Shown here: positions 9,637 to 18,835 of the stretch, piece after piece | Layout: the number at the start of each line of letters is the position of its first letter | Position numbering within the stretch: the first letter of the stretch is position 1 | Assembly (NCBI GenBank): GCA_034423775.1 | Contig: CP139918.1 | Location: forward strand, 310,001-374,000 | From: Alphaproteobacteria bacterium US3C007 | Lineage (GTDB): Bacteria > Pseudomonadota > Alphaproteobacteria > Rhodobacterales > Rhodobacteraceae | Direction of reading: 5' to 3' | DNA length: 64,000 nt | The notes under the pieces: generated by a model | What the model was told of the DNA's origin: nothing | Databases searched by the model: none | What the model saw: only the letters and a program-made list of their open reading frames with translations | Program-made: the position numbers and the translations under genes

Positions 9637-10131
9637 GTGCTTGATTTAACGCCAGAAACGCCCGCAGATTGGTGGGAGGTCGAAGCTTTGTTTGACCTAT
9701 GCTTTGCGCCCGGCCGCGAAGCCTTGTCATCTTATCGCCTGCGCGATGATGCAACCCCAGTGGCGGCCTTATGCTTTTTGATCCGTGACGAAACTGGCGC
9801 GCTTGGCGGGGCCATTCGATATTGGCCCGTCAATATCGCCCAGCAACCAGCGCTGTTATTGGGCCCAGTGGCGGTGCATCCCACCCGACAAGGCGAAGGG
9901 TTGGGGGGCTTTTTGATTCGTGAAAGCCTGAAGATCGCGCAGGACATGGGTCACCAGCGGGTAATGCTGATCGGTGACGCGCCCTATTATGAAAGATTTG
10001 GGTTTTCAACGCTTCAAAATGTTCATATGCCGCCGCCCACCAATCCAAACCGGATCTTGGGCATCTCATTGTCTAAAAATGCATGGAACACGATCTCCGG
10101 GCCGGTCGAAAAACCCGGGTTTACGCGCTAA
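9637..10131 (+). CDS. GNAT family N-acetyltransferase (YhbS-like)
   Basis: A 164-residue acetyltransferase. The acetyl-CoA pyrophosphate loop is visible as RQGEGLGGFLI after the beta-strand LLGPVAVHP, followed by YYERFGF, which is typical of the YhbS-like subgroup. The start is GTG. The acceptor substrate cannot be read from sequence. Confidence 0.85.
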   Translation: MLDLTPETPADWWEVEALFDLCFAPGREALSSYRLRDDATPVAALCFLIRDETGALGGAIRYWPVNIAQQPALLLGPVAVHPTRQGEGLGGFLIRESLKIAQDMGHQRVMLIGDAPYYERFGFSTLQNVHMPPPTNPNRILGISLSKNAWNTISGPVEKPGFTR

Positions 10132-10239
10132 GATGCGCAGCCCAACAGCATGCGGGTAAGCAAGGCGGTACATTTGCAAACAGTTATGATTTGGTTTGAA
10201 GTGCTTTTCTAATCTTATATTTTGCTTTAGAGCGCGCGC

Positions 10240-11004
10240 ATGCCTCGTTACGCTTTCAAAATTGAATATCATGGCGCGCCTTTTTGTGGATGGCAGCGCC
10301 AAGCTGATCAACCCTCGGTTCAAGAGGCGCTAGAAACAGCCCTGCGAAAACTTGCCCCTGGGCTGCAGGAGGTGGCTGGTGCTGGGCGCACGGATACGGG
10401 CGTTCACGCAATCGGACAGGTTGCGCATTGCGATTTATCCACCCGCTGGGATCCCTTTCGTTTGAGCGAAGCGTTAAACTTTCACCTCAAACCACAGCCG
10501 GTTTCGATCACCGCTTGCGCCGAAGTGGCGGCTGATTGGCACGCACGATTTTCGGCCATCGGGCGCAAATATGTTTTCAAGCTTCTCTCGCGGCGTGCGC
10601 CCGCCGTGCATAATGCGGGATTGGTGTGGCAAGTACGCCAGGATTTGCATTTACAGCCCATGCAAGAGGCCGCGCAGCATTTGATCGGCTTGCATGATTT
10701 TACAACCTTCAGATCCAGCATGTGTCAGGCGCAAAGCCCGCTAAAAACCTTAGACCGGCTGCAGATTGAACAGATCGATTTACCCTTTGGATGCGAATTC
10801 CATTTCACCGTCGAGGCTCGCAGTTTTCTACACAATCAGGTGCGCAGCTTCATTGGCACGTTAGAGCGCGTTGGCGTGGGCGCTTGGTCACCCGCTCAAG
10901 TCAAGCAAGCGCTTGAGGCGCGGTCGCGCGCCGCCTGCGGTCCGGTCAGCCCGCCTCAGGGGTTGTATTTACACTCGGTAAAATACCCACAAAATCCTTT
11001 TTAA
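10240..11004 (+). CDS. truA: tRNA pseudouridine(38-40) synthase
   Basis: A 254-residue enzyme that isomerises uridines 38-40 of the tRNA anticodon stem. The catalytic aspartate is D52 in [11 protein letters not shown], and [17 protein letters not shown] near the C-terminus is characteristic. Its 3' end overlaps the convergent NUDIX gene by four bases. Confidence 0.96.
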   Translation: MPRYAFKIEYHGAPFCGWQRQADQPSVQEALETALRKLAPGLQEVAGAGRTDTGVHAIGQVAHCDLSTRWDPFRLSEALNFHLKPQPVSITACAEVAADWHARFSAIGRKYVFKLLSRRAPAVHNAGLVWQVRQDLHLQPMQEAAQHLIGLHDFTTFRSSMCQAQSPLKTLDRLQIEQIDLPFGCEFHFTVEARSFLHNQVRSFIGTLERVGVGAWSPAQVKQALEARSRAACGPVSPPQGLYLHSVKYPQNPF

Positions 11005-11456
11005 TCTCCAGCATTGCCTTCATCGCTTTCAATCTGCGCCAAAAGCAATCGCTTTAAACTTTGCTCATCCACCATTTTAGCAGCTTTTTTCAGCGAGACC
11101 CATTTGCGTTGCCGTTGTTTTTTCTCAGGATAGCGCTTTGCTAATGTACAAGGGGCAATTCGGTAAACATTGACCTCAAGGGGCACTTCCTGCGCGCCGC
11201 GCAGGCGTTTGACGTAGTGATAAGAGCCGATCAACGCCGGAGATGTTGGATCTGCTATAACCCCGGCCTCTTCCCAGGCTTCCATCAGAGCAACTTCGGC
11301 CTCGGTTTTATCCTCTTCCAGCCAGCCCTTTGGCAAAATCCAGCGTTTGGTTTTTCGGCTGGTAATCATCAAGACCGATAATTTGCCTTTACGATGCTTT
11401 AAACATAAAGCCGCCGCTTGCTGCTGCCTATGCGCCTTGTCTTCAGAATTGTTCAT
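11001..11456 (-). CDS. NUDIX hydrolase with a degenerate Nudix box
   Basis: A 151-residue protein resembling the diphosphoinositol-polyphosphate/diadenosine-polyphosphate hydrolase branch. The Nudix box can be aligned as GWLEEDK...[10 protein letters not shown]. The metal-binding EAWEEAG core is intact, but the box glutamate (position 7) is Lys and the box arginine (position 15) is Met. Activity is therefore plausible but the substrate is uncertain. It lies downstream of hrpB on the same strand and is separated from it by a strong terminator. Confidence 0.83.
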   Translation of the reverse strand: MNNSEDKAHRQQQAAALCLKHRKGKLSVLMITSRKTKRWILPKGWLEEDKTEAEVALMEAWEEAGVIADPTSPALIGSYHYVKRLRGAQEVPLEVNVYRIAPCTLAKRYPEKKQRQRKWVSLKKAAKMVDEQSLKRLLLAQIESDEGNAGD

Positions 11457-11521
11457 AAAGGCGAGGATAGGCTTTTCCGCATGATGTTTAAAGGCGGCTT
11501 AGACGGTTGGATCAGGCTTTC

Positions 11522-11562
11522 TTAAAACCCTTGGTTTAAACAGCCGATTTTAAACCAAGGGT
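11522..11562 (-). terminator. intrinsic terminator of hrpB
   Basis: A perfect 14-base stem is formed by ACCCTTGGTTTAAA (11527-11540) and TTTAAACCAAGGGT (11549-11562) around an eight-base loop. Read on the minus strand it is followed by TTTTAAG. It lies 38 bases past the hrpB stop, in the right orientation. Confidence 0.85.
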
Positions 11563-11600
11563 GAAAGCGGCCATAATCTGGACTGTGCCGCGCTTTGGCG

Positions 11601-14063
11601 CTATTTTGGAGACCGTTTTTTATGCAGGCTCGGCAGGGCTTGCGCCGGGTTTTCAGGCCAAGGATGCTTGGGATAGCGCCCGCGCATGTCTTTGCGCACG
11701 TCCAGATAACTGCTGCGCCAAAAACCAGGCAGATCCATTGTGGTTTGCAACGGCCGCTTAGCGGGCGAGAGCAGCGTGATTTTAAGCGGGTTTCCCGCAA
11801 TATTAGGATGGCTGGTTTGCCCAAACATTTCCTGCAACCGCACGGCAATTTCAGGAACCCCTGAGCTGTAATCAATCGCCACTTTGCGGTTAAGCGGGGT
11901 CACGAAATGCGCGGGAGCCAAGCGATCAAGCTCTGCCGTTTGCTCCCATGAAAGCTGGGCCTGTAAAGCTGGCAGGATATCAAAGTTTTTCCAGCTTTCG
12001 GCATTTTTAATCTTGCCAAGATATGGCAGCAACCAACGTTCCAAGCCTTCCATCAGCGCTGCCTCTGAAAAATCTGGCATGTTGCGCCCCACCAAGTTCA
12101 CGCGGCTGATAAAGCGCCGCGCCGCGGGCGCATACTCAAACCCGATCTCGCGCACCCCCTCTAACATAGCACGCGCAATATCCAGTTCGGGCGCATCGTT
12201 CCAAATCTGCTCGGTAAGCGCAAGCGCACCAAAATATTCGATTTTGCGTGCTACAACACGCGCTTCGCGCTTAGACCACAAACAGCTTTGTTTCCACTCG
12301 ATTTGATCGGCAAAGAGGCTGCGCAACTCGGCTTCTGAGAGCGCAATGGCTGCGCGAATTTTAGCTTCTTTTGGATTGCCATCTAAATCTGCAGCAACCA
12401 ATAGACGCTGCGAACTTAAAGGGTCCTCTGCATTTAAAATTGCCCCTTTGCCACCTGATAGCAAAAATCGTGGCGCGCCGCCTTTACGCCGCAACCCGAT
12501 CCGGTCTGGATAGGCAAGCGCGATCATTTGAGCGTCGCTGAGCGGCTCTGCCTGATGACCGATCTGCTTTTGCACGCGCTTGGTTTCAGCCTTGATGCTG
12601 CTTAAGGTTTGCATCTTTACATCATAGGGCCTGTTTTGCTTAAATTTAGCAAGATCGCGCAGGGCTTCGAGGCGCAGGCTGATATCGCTTGGCGCGTCGC
12701 GGCTTAGAGGATCCTTTTCGGCAAGCAAACTGGCGATTGGCGCAGCCGCATTGCCGGCTTTGCGCACCATATGCGCAGCACGCGGATGCATTGGCAACCG
12801 CGCCATCGCCTTGCCATGGGCGGTCAGTCGCTTGGAAGGCGTTAAGGCACCAAGCACCATTAACAGGTCCTGCGCTTCGGCAAACGCCTTCGGGTTGGGC
12901 TGTGTCAGCAACGGCAAGTCATCCGGACTGGCACCCCACATGGCCAGCTCAATCGCGAGAGGTGCCAGATCTGCTGAACTTATCTCCGGCGGGGCAAAAG
13001 CGGCCATAGCGCCCTCTTCCGCTTTTGACCACAATTTGTAACACCATCCGCTGTCAAGGCGCCCAGCGCGGCCCTGGCGCTGCGTGGCTTCGGCCTTGCT
13101 CGCCCGCTGGGTAATCAAGCGGGACATGCCCGAACCCGGATCATATTGAGCGCGTCGGGCCAAGCCTCCATCGACGACAACGCGAATGCCCTCAATCGTG
13201 AGAGAGGTTTCCGCAATCGCCGTGGCCAATATAATTTTTCGCGTGTCCAAGGCCGGCGCCAGCGCTGCTTTCTGATCTTCAAACCGCATCGCGCCGAATA
13301 AAGTATTCACTGTGCAACTTCTGGGCAAATTAGACTTTAACAAAGCAGCGGTTTTGTGAATTTCACGCTCACCAGGCAAGAACACCAAAACCGCACCGCT
13401 GGTCTGCGGCAACGCTTGTAAGACCAAATCGCAGATTGCAGTTTCGAATTTAATTAATTTTGGAAGCGGTCGGTCTAGCCAAATTGGCGCGACTGGAAAA
13501 CTACGCCCCTCGGCTGCGATTACCGGGGGATGCTGCATCAGCGTGACCAGCGGCGCGACATCCAATGTAGCCGACATCACAAGAATACGCAGATCTTCGC
13601 GAAACGCACTGGCCGCTTCCAAACACAAGGCCAAACCCAGATCTGCATTCAAAGACCGCTCGTGAAACTCATCAAAAATTACGGCACCGATGCCCGTTAA
13701 TTCAGGATCACTTTGCAACATTCGGGTTAAAATGCCTTCGGTCACCACCTCGATACGCGTCTGGGTCGAGGTTTTTTGCTGGCCTCGCATACGATACCCC
13801 ACCGTATCGCCAGCCGCCTCATTCAGGCTTTGGGCCATGCGCTCTGCAGCGGCGCGGGCCGCCAGACGGCGGGGCTCCAACACAATAATCCGGCCTTTAA
13901 TTTTACCCGCTGCCAACAAGACCAGCGGCACTATGGTGGTTTTACCAGCTCCGGGCGGCGCGGTTAAGATCAGTTTAGAACTGCGTTCGATTGCCCCAAG
14001 CAGCTCTGGGATCACTTTTGTAATCGGCAAAGCGGGGTTCGGATTGAATTTAACGGCGCTCAA
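11601..14063 (-). CDS. hrpB: ATP-dependent RNA helicase HrpB
   Basis: About 820 residues of a DEAH/RHA-family helicase. Walker A is PPGAGKTT, the DEAH-box position is occupied by FDEFHERS, SAT is motif III and QRQGRAGR is motif VI; a long HrpB-specific C-terminal region follows. The cellular role of HrpB is poorly defined in most bacteria. I chose TTG 14063 because it overlaps the upstream gene by only 14 bases, has GGAA upstream, and leaves the usual short lead-in to ITKVIPELL. The ATG at 14123 would overlap by 74 bases and add unrelated residues. Confidence 0.9.
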   Translation of the reverse strand: MSAVKFNPNPALPITKVIPELLGAIERSSKLILTAPPGAGKTTIVPLVLLAAGKIKGRIIVLEPRRLAARAAAERMAQSLNEAAGDTVGYRMRGQQKTSTQTRIEVVTEGILTRMLQSDPELTGIGAVIFDEFHERSLNADLGLALCLEAASAFREDLRILVMSATLDVAPLVTLMQHPPVIAAEGRSFPVAPIWLDRPLPKLIKFETAICDLVLQALPQTSGAVLVFLPGEREIHKTAALLKSNLPRSCTVNTLFGAMRFEDQKAALAPALDTRKIILATAIAETSLTIEGIRVVVDGGLARRAQYDPGSGMSRLITQRASKAEATQRQGRAGRLDSGWCYKLWSKAEEGAMAAFAPPEISSADLAPLAIELAMWGASPDDLPLLTQPNPKAFAEAQDLLMVLGALTPSKRLTAHGKAMARLPMHPRAAHMVRKAGNAAAPIASLLAEKDPLSRDAPSDISLRLEALRDLAKFKQNRPYDVKMQTLSSIKAETKRVQKQIGHQAEPLSDAQMIALAYPDRIGLRRKGGAPRFLLSGGKGAILNAEDPLSSQRLLVAADLDGNPKEAKIRAAIALSEAELRSLFADQIEWKQSCLWSKREARVVARKIEYFGALALTEQIWNDAPELDIARAMLEGVREIGFEYAPAARRFISRVNLVGRNMPDFSEAALMEGLERWLLPYLGKIKNAESWKNFDILPALQAQLSWEQTAELDRLAPAHFVTPLNRKVAIDYSSGVPEIAVRLQEMFGQTSHPNIAGNPLKITLLSPAKRPLQTTMDLPGFWRSSYLDVRKDMRGRYPKHPWPENPAQALPSLHKKRSPK

Positions 14064-14781
14064 AGGTCGCCGTTCCACGCAATGTGCTGAAGCTGAATTT
14101 CGTAACCCTATAACCAGCGTCAATGGGGTGGTAATTTATGTAAAAGGGGAATGTGATTCCATCCGCCAGTTCCTGTTTGGAAAACCCGCCTAGACGTGTG
14201 TAAATCCCTTGGCAGGTCAATCCATCCTCTGGAAGTTTTGTGGGCCCCGATAAGGAGAGCAAAACCCGTCTTTCCCCATCAAATACTGGCAAATCGGCGT
14301 TACACAACTGAGAGCTCACCGCGTCATCAAGCAAAGCAAGCAGCGCCGAAAGCGGGTCAAGCGTGCCCTTTTGGTCGGCGGGTTTCAACCAGTATTTTTT
14401 CCGCTCTCCAGCTGCCAAAAGCGTTGGGCGTTGATTTTCATAGCGCATTGTTTTGTTGGTTATACGCTTGCCAGTATTGGATATTTCCACATAACTTTGC
14501 GGAAGATACCGGTTTTTCAAGCGCTGTCCCGTTACCTCTGCCTGAAACATGTAGGGGGCTAGCAACGCCACCAAACCAGTTGTTTCCAACACCGTTTGTG
14601 CCGAATAAGCGGTGCCTTTCACGCTTTTATGATAGCGAAGTTCACCCGCCTTGATGCCCAAAAGAAACACGTCAAAGCGATGCGTTTCTTCGCCTTCAAC
14701 CGCTCCTAACGTTGCCGAAAAACTTGGCACAGCGATAAAGATGTATAGAAAAAAGGCTACCAGCGTTTTAAAAAAATGCAT
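14050..14781 (-). CDS. DUF3108 domain-containing exported protein
   Basis: A 243-residue protein with a clear signal peptide (hydrophobic LVAFFLYIFIAVPSFSA after MHFFKT). The DUF3108 fold begins at THRFDVFLLGIKAGELRY and ends in a beta-rich FSFSTLRGTATFE. Function is unknown; a periplasmic or outer-membrane-facing beta-barrel-like fold is inferred. It is immediately upstream of hrpB with overlapping ends and divergent from meaB. Confidence 0.85.
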   Translation of the reverse strand: MHFFKTLVAFFLYIFIAVPSFSATLGAVEGEETHRFDVFLLGIKAGELRYHKSVKGTAYSAQTVLETTGLVALLAPYMFQAEVTGQRLKNRYLPQSYVEISNTGKRITNKTMRYENQRPTLLAAGERKKYWLKPADQKGTLDPLSALLALLDDAVSSQLCNADLPVFDGERRVLLSLSGPTKLPEDGLTCQGIYTRLGGFSKQELADGITFPFYINYHPIDAGYRVTKFSFSTLRGTATFERR

Positions 14782-14884
14782 TTTTAGAAAGGCTCCGCTG
14801 GACTTTTCTTACGAGTTCGCGTCAAAACCATACTGCCAAAGACGTGAAACACCAACCCCTGCTCGTAGAAAGTTAAAACCCTCA

Positions 14885-15868
14885 ATGACCGATATCGATC
14901 AGCTAGCGCATCAAATCCTACAGCAGGATCGCCGCGCCCTGGCACGCGGGATTACACTGGTTGAAAGCCAGCGCAGTGATCACCGCGAGCAATCGATTGC
15001 TTTGATACAAACGCTCCAGAAACATCCCAAACGCGCCTTGCGTATCGGGTTATCAGGCACGCCGGGTGTGGGAAAATCGACCTTTATAGAAGCCTTTGGC
15101 AGCTTGCTCACCGCGCGCGGTTTGAAAGTGGCGGTGCTGGCGGTTGATCCCAGCTCGCTGCGTTCAGGTGGCTCGATTTTGGGGGATAAAACCAGAATGG
15201 ATCGGTTGTCGCGCGACCCAATGGCCTTTATCCGCCCCTCTCCCAGCCAATCCCATTTGGGAGGGGTCACGCGGCGCAGCCGCGATGCTGTGGCGCTCTG
15301 CGAGGCCGCCGGGTTTGATGTTGTGTTCATTGAAACCGTTGGGGTGGGGCAATCGGAAACGATCGTGTCGGAAATGTCGGATATTTTTTTGCTGCTTTTG
15401 GCTCCGGCCGGTGGCGATGAATTACAGGGCGTAAAACGTGGCATCATGGAAATGGCCGATATTATTTTGGTGAATAAAGCCGATGGAGAGCTGAGCACAG
15501 CGGCAAATCGCACCTGCGCAGATTATTCCAGTGCCTTGCGGTTGCTGCGAAAGCGCCCTCAAGATCCTTCAAACTTTCCGATGGCGATGACCGTATCTGC
15601 CTTAACGCTTTTGGGACTTGAAGCGGCTTGGCAAGCGGTGCTTGAGCTGACTAATTGGCGCAAAGCCAATGGCCATTTTGCAGGCCGGCGCGCCCAACAG
15701 GCACGATTTTGGTTTGAGGAAGACGTCAAGCAAGGCGCCTTAGACGTTTTGAACCGACAAGAAATTAAAAATGAAATCGACCGTCTGGGCCTGCAAGTTG
15801 AAGCCGGAGAGCTTTCTCCAGCGCGTGCAGCGGAACAGATTTTGAAACACCTTAGCCGACGTGAGTGA
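14885..15868 (+). CDS. meaB: methylmalonyl-CoA mutase-associated GTPase MeaB (ArgK type)
   Basis: A 327-residue P-loop GTPase that protects and reloads B12-dependent acyl-CoA mutases. Walker A is GTPGVGKST at residues 58-66, followed by VLAVDPSS, DKTRMDRLS, FIETVGVGQSE and the NKAD base-recognition motif. The frame is open from 14651, but I chose ATG 14885 because the upstream residues are unrelated and lie antisense to the DUF3108 gene. The mutase itself is not in the window. Confidence 0.94.
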   Translation: MTDIDQLAHQILQQDRRALARGITLVESQRSDHREQSIALIQTLQKHPKRALRIGLSGTPGVGKSTFIEAFGSLLTARGLKVAVLAVDPSSLRSGGSILGDKTRMDRLSRDPMAFIRPSPSQSHLGGVTRRSRDAVALCEAAGFDVVFIETVGVGQSETIVSEMSDIFLLLLAPAGGDELQGVKRGIMEMADIILVNKADGELSTAANRTCADYSSALRLLRKRPQDPSNFPMAMTVSALTLLGLEAAWQAVLELTNWRKANGHFAGRRAQQARFWFEEDVKQGALDVLNRQEIKNEIDRLGLQVEAGELSPARAAEQILKHLSRRE

Positions 15869-15881
15869 TTCGAATGTTTGG

Positions 15882-15897
15882 GCGGTTGTAAAACCGC
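15882..15897 (+). terminator. hairpin after meaB
   Basis: GCGGTT and AACCGC pair around a GTAA tetraloop 13 bases past the meaB stop. There is no T-tract, so it may be a terminator or just a stabilising 3' hairpin. Confidence 0.4.
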
Positions 15898-16101
15898 AGC
15901 GATCGCGCCTTGGCACTTGCAGTGGGAAATTTAGGGCGGTTTTCGAACCCACTCGGCTTTTTCAAGGCGTCAGGCGCTTGACGCGCCGGTTCAATGCCCC
16001 TAATACCGCATTTCAAGTTTTGGGCCTGCCTGTGGCATGCTGCCCTTAAGTGGTGGAATTGGCGCAAAATGCGCATTAAGCAGAAGCAAGAGGATTGAGA
16101 A

Positions 16102-16392
16102 ATGGCACGTCGTTGCGAGTTTACAGGAAAAGGCCCGATGTCTGGTAACAATGTCAGCCATGCCAATAACAAAACCAAGCGCCGCTTTTTGCCAAATCTG
16201 AACGACGTGACCTTGCAGTCTGAAGTTTTAAATCGCGGTTTTAAATTCCGCATTTCAGCAGCCGCATTGCGCTCTGTTGATCACCGTGGCGGCTTAGATC
16301 AATTTTTGGCAAAAGCTAAAGATGACGAATTGTCAACAAACGCGTTGAAATTGAAAAAAGAAATCGCCAAGGCCCAAACGGCCGCAGCGTAA
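16102..16392 (+). CDS. rpmB: 50S ribosomal protein L28
   Basis: A 96-residue ribosomal protein with the hallmark N-terminus [20 protein letters not shown] and the [11 protein letters not shown] motif. The start has AGAGGA nearby. It is probably monocistronic, because a small terminator follows. Confidence 0.98.
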   Translation: MARRCEFTGKGPMSGNNVSHANNKTKRRFLPNLNDVTLQSEVLNRGFKFRISAAALRSVDHRGGLDQFLAKAKDDELSTNALKLKKEIAKAQTAAA

Positions 16393-16401
16393 CATCAAAC
16401 C

Positions 16402-16419
16402 AACGCATTGGCGTTTTTG
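16402..16419 (+). terminator. short intrinsic terminator after rpmB
   Basis: AACGC and GCGTT pair around ATTG (16402-16415) and are followed by a short run of T. It lies about 10 bases past the rpmB stop. Confidence 0.5.
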
Positions 16420-16465
16420 TGGATAATGCCGGTCTAGACACCAACGCCTGACGAGGGTTTTTTAG

Positions 16466-16855
16466 GTGAAAAACACACCCTATCGTTCGAAGATACGGTT
16501 CAGGGTATTGTGTGGTTTTTGCCTGCTGGTAGCAGCACTATTATCTAGCGGGCAAATATCTGCGCGCAGCGTTTTGATGCAAGACATCGCAGGACATGTG
16601 GTTATTTGCAGTGGAGATGCGTCTTTTTTCCTTGCTGTGGATGCCCATGGCGCACCGATCTCAGATGAGACCGCCTGCCCTGAATGTTCTTGCCTGAATC
16701 CCATAGATGCAGATATGATCCGCGGCGTTGCCTTAACAACGCCAGCCGCCGGGCATTATGCCGAGACCTTAAGACAGCAGGATGTTTACCAAAAATCCGT
16801 TTACTCTATTCGGCTACGTGCCCCACCCTCTCAGGTCAAAACCACATCTTTATAA
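16466..16855 (+). CDS. DUF2946-like exported small protein
   Basis: A 129-residue protein starting at GTG 16466, with a basic N-terminus and one hydrophobic export segment (VLCGFCLLVAALLSSG). A CPECSC cysteine cluster lies in the mature part. Short Cys-containing DUF2946-type proteins of this shape are common next to copper genes, and the next gene here is a PCu(A)C copper chaperone 28 bases downstream. I infer a periplasmic, possibly metal-related role. The family match is by pattern only. Confidence 0.65.
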   Translation: MKNTPYRSKIRFRVLCGFCLLVAALLSSGQISARSVLMQDIAGHVVICSGDASFFLAVDAHGAPISDETACPECSCLNPIDADMIRGVALTTPAAGHYAETLRQQDVYQKSVYSIRLRAPPSQVKTTSL

Positions 16856-16883
16856 ATTTTGACCGAACAAAGAGAGACTGGAA

Positions 16884-17342
16884 ATGACCCTAATAAGATC
16901 CTTTTTTGCAGCTATCATGCTCTGCGGCCTGCCAGCATTGCTATCCGCCGATACGATTATGGTTAAAGATGCTTACGCGTATCGCGCAACCCCCTCGTCA
17001 AAAGCGGGCGGAATTTTCATGATGATCCATAATCACGGCACGGCCGATGATCGGCTCGTCAGCGTTGCGTCAACCGCGGCGCAGAAAGCCGAATTACACA
17101 CTCATATACAATCTTCGGATGGGGTGATGAAAATGCGACCCGTCATCGGCGGGTTTGTGATTGAAGCAGGCAAAATAGCCATGCTTAAACGTGGTGCAGA
17201 TCACATCATGCTGATGGGGTTGCACAACAGCTGGCACCAGGGTGATCTGATTTCTATCGTCTTAACTTTTGAGAAGGCCGGCGAAATGACGCTTGACGTC
17301 CCAGTCGACTTAAATCGCTCTGACGCAGCACATTCCCATTAA
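16884..17342 (+). CDS. periplasmic copper chaperone PCu(A)C
   Basis: A 152-residue protein with a signal peptide (FFAAIMLCGLPALLSA). The copper ligands of the PCu(A)C family are visible: a His/Met set in LHTHIQ...VMKM and, about 40 residues later, HIMLMGL. These proteins deliver Cu(I) to cytochrome oxidase in the periplasm. A further histidine-containing tail (AAHSH) may also bind metal. It forms a pair with the preceding small Cys-rich protein. Confidence 0.9.
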   Translation: MTLIRSFFAAIMLCGLPALLSADTIMVKDAYAYRATPSSKAGGIFMMIHNHGTADDRLVSVASTAAQKAELHTHIQSSDGVMKMRPVIGGFVIEAGKIAMLKRGADHIMLMGLHNSWHQGDLISIVLTFEKAGEMTLDVPVDLNRSDAAHSH

Positions 17343-17508
17343 AGCCTTCAATCATCGCTTCAACCAAGCGAACACCAAGGCAAAACGTATCACGGCCGCT
17401 TTTCGATATCGTCGTTCTCTATAGAGAGGCTTTATTGGGCAGTGATTTTTCTGCGCTTCATGATCCAATGTAAGTCAACAAGCGTATAGTCAACGAGCAG
17501 GAGAAAAA

Positions 17509-17907
17509 ATGATACATATTTTGTTGTATATCAGTACCGCAATCGTCTTTCTAGCGCTTGACGTCGTTATGCTGAAAAAGGTGATGTACCCTCTCTTTTC
17601 TGCGAATATCGGGCCGATGATGCTGGAAGACCTTCGCATGGGCCCTGCAGCGGTGTTTTACTTGTTTTATGTTGTGGGCGTGGTCTGGTTTGTGTCTATC
17701 CCCGCCTTGAATGTTGGTTCAATCGCTCAGGCGTTTTTTGCCGGAGCTGTTCTTGGCGCGCTGGCCTATGGAACCTATGAGTTTACAAATTTCGCGACCC
17801 TGAAGGGTTGGACGGCGCAAATGGTGATGGTTGACGTCATTTGGGGTGCCGTTTTAACAGGAACATCAGCAGCAGTGGGCGTGGCTGTAACAAAATATTT
17901 TACATAG
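17509..17907 (+). CDS. DUF2177 family membrane protein
   Basis: A 132-residue protein with four predicted membrane helices and the family pattern LDVVMLKKVMYPLF near the N-terminus and YGTYEFTNFATLKGW in the third segment. Function is unknown. GGAG lies just upstream of ATG 17509, and it appears to be a single-gene unit. Confidence 0.85.
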   Translation: MIHILLYISTAIVFLALDVVMLKKVMYPLFSANIGPMMLEDLRMGPAAVFYLFYVVGVVWFVSIPALNVGSIAQAFFAGAVLGALAYGTYEFTNFATLKGWTAQMVMVDVIWGAVLTGTSAAVGVAVTKYFT

Positions 17908-17915
17908 ATAAGAAT

Positions 17916-17933
17916 ACCCATCTGCGGATGGGT
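17916..17933 (+). terminator. hairpin after the DUF2177 gene
   Basis: ACCCATC and GATGGGT pair perfectly around a TGCG loop, eight bases past the stop codon. No T-tract follows. Confidence 0.5.
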
Positions 17934-17991
17934 GCTTGGCATTCCCTGCAAATAAACTTATAGCCGGCACAGCTATCTAGGAGCCCGGCGA

Positions 17992-18780
17992 ATGCAAGGA
18001 AGTGCAAACCTCAACGTGATGATCAAAGCAGCCCGTAAAGCTGGCAGATCGCTTCTGAAAGATTTTACCGAGGTTGAAAATTTACAAGTTTCAAGCAAGA
18101 GCGCGGGGGATTTTGTATCGCGCGCAGATATTGCGGCAGAAGCGATAATCAAAGCTGAATTAACAGCAGCCCGCCCCACTTATGGCTGGGTGGGAGAAGA
18201 AAGCGAAGCAATCGACGGGCAAGACCCCACGCGGCGCTGGATTGTTGACCCTTTAGATGGCACCACAAACTTTTTGCATGGTCTGCCACATTGGGCTGTA
18301 TCCATTGCATTGGAACATAAAGGGCAAATTGTTGCCGGCGTGGTCTATGATCCGACAAAAGATGAAATGTTCATAGCTGAAAAAGGCCAGGGGGCCTGGT
18401 TGAATGACAGCCGGTTGCGTGTTTCGGGCCGCAAACGGATGATTGAAAGCATTTACGCAACAGGGTTGCCATTTGCAGGGCGCTCTGATTTGCCTGAAAC
18501 ACTGAAAGATCTTGCGCAATTGCTACCCGCCTGCGCAGGCGTGCGGCGCTGGGGCGCGGCAGCCCTTGATCTGGCTTATGTGGCTGCAGGGCGCTATGAC
18601 GGGTATTGGGAGCGTCGCTTAAACGTTTGGGACATTGCGGCCGGCGTAATCATAGCGCGCGAAGCAGGTGCGATAGTAGAAGGCATCGCTGCGAATTCTG
18701 ATCCTATCGAAACCGCTGATATTTTATGCGCAAACGATCTGCAATTTAACCAATTTGCAGCTTTAATCCGGGGCGCATAA
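17992..18780 (+). CDS. suhB: inositol monophosphatase family protein
   Basis: A 262-residue lithium-sensitive phosphatase-fold protein. The metal-binding motif WIVDPLDGTTNF and the second motif WDIAAGVIIAREAGA are intact, as is GEESEA upstream. SuhB-like proteins dephosphorylate inositol-1-phosphate and can act in rRNA antitermination. Which role applies here is not decided by sequence, so the symbol is the conventional one. Confidence 0.9.
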   Translation: MQGSANLNVMIKAARKAGRSLLKDFTEVENLQVSSKSAGDFVSRADIAAEAIIKAELTAARPTYGWVGEESEAIDGQDPTRRWIVDPLDGTTNFLHGLPHWAVSIALEHKGQIVAGVVYDPTKDEMFIAEKGQGAWLNDSRLRVSGRKRMIESIYATGLPFAGRSDLPETLKDLAQLLPACAGVRRWGAAALDLAYVAAGRYDGYWERRLNVWDIAAGVIIAREAGAIVEGIAANSDPIETADILCANDLQFNQFAALIRGA

Positions 18781-18835
18781 CAAAGAGCTCACACAGGGAC
18801 TGGTTTCAAATATCAACCCAACACGCCTCATATGG

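Noticed and set aside
14651..14884. Longer MeaB starting at 14651
   Set aside because: The added residues lie antisense to the DUF3108 gene and the family begins at MTDIDQ.
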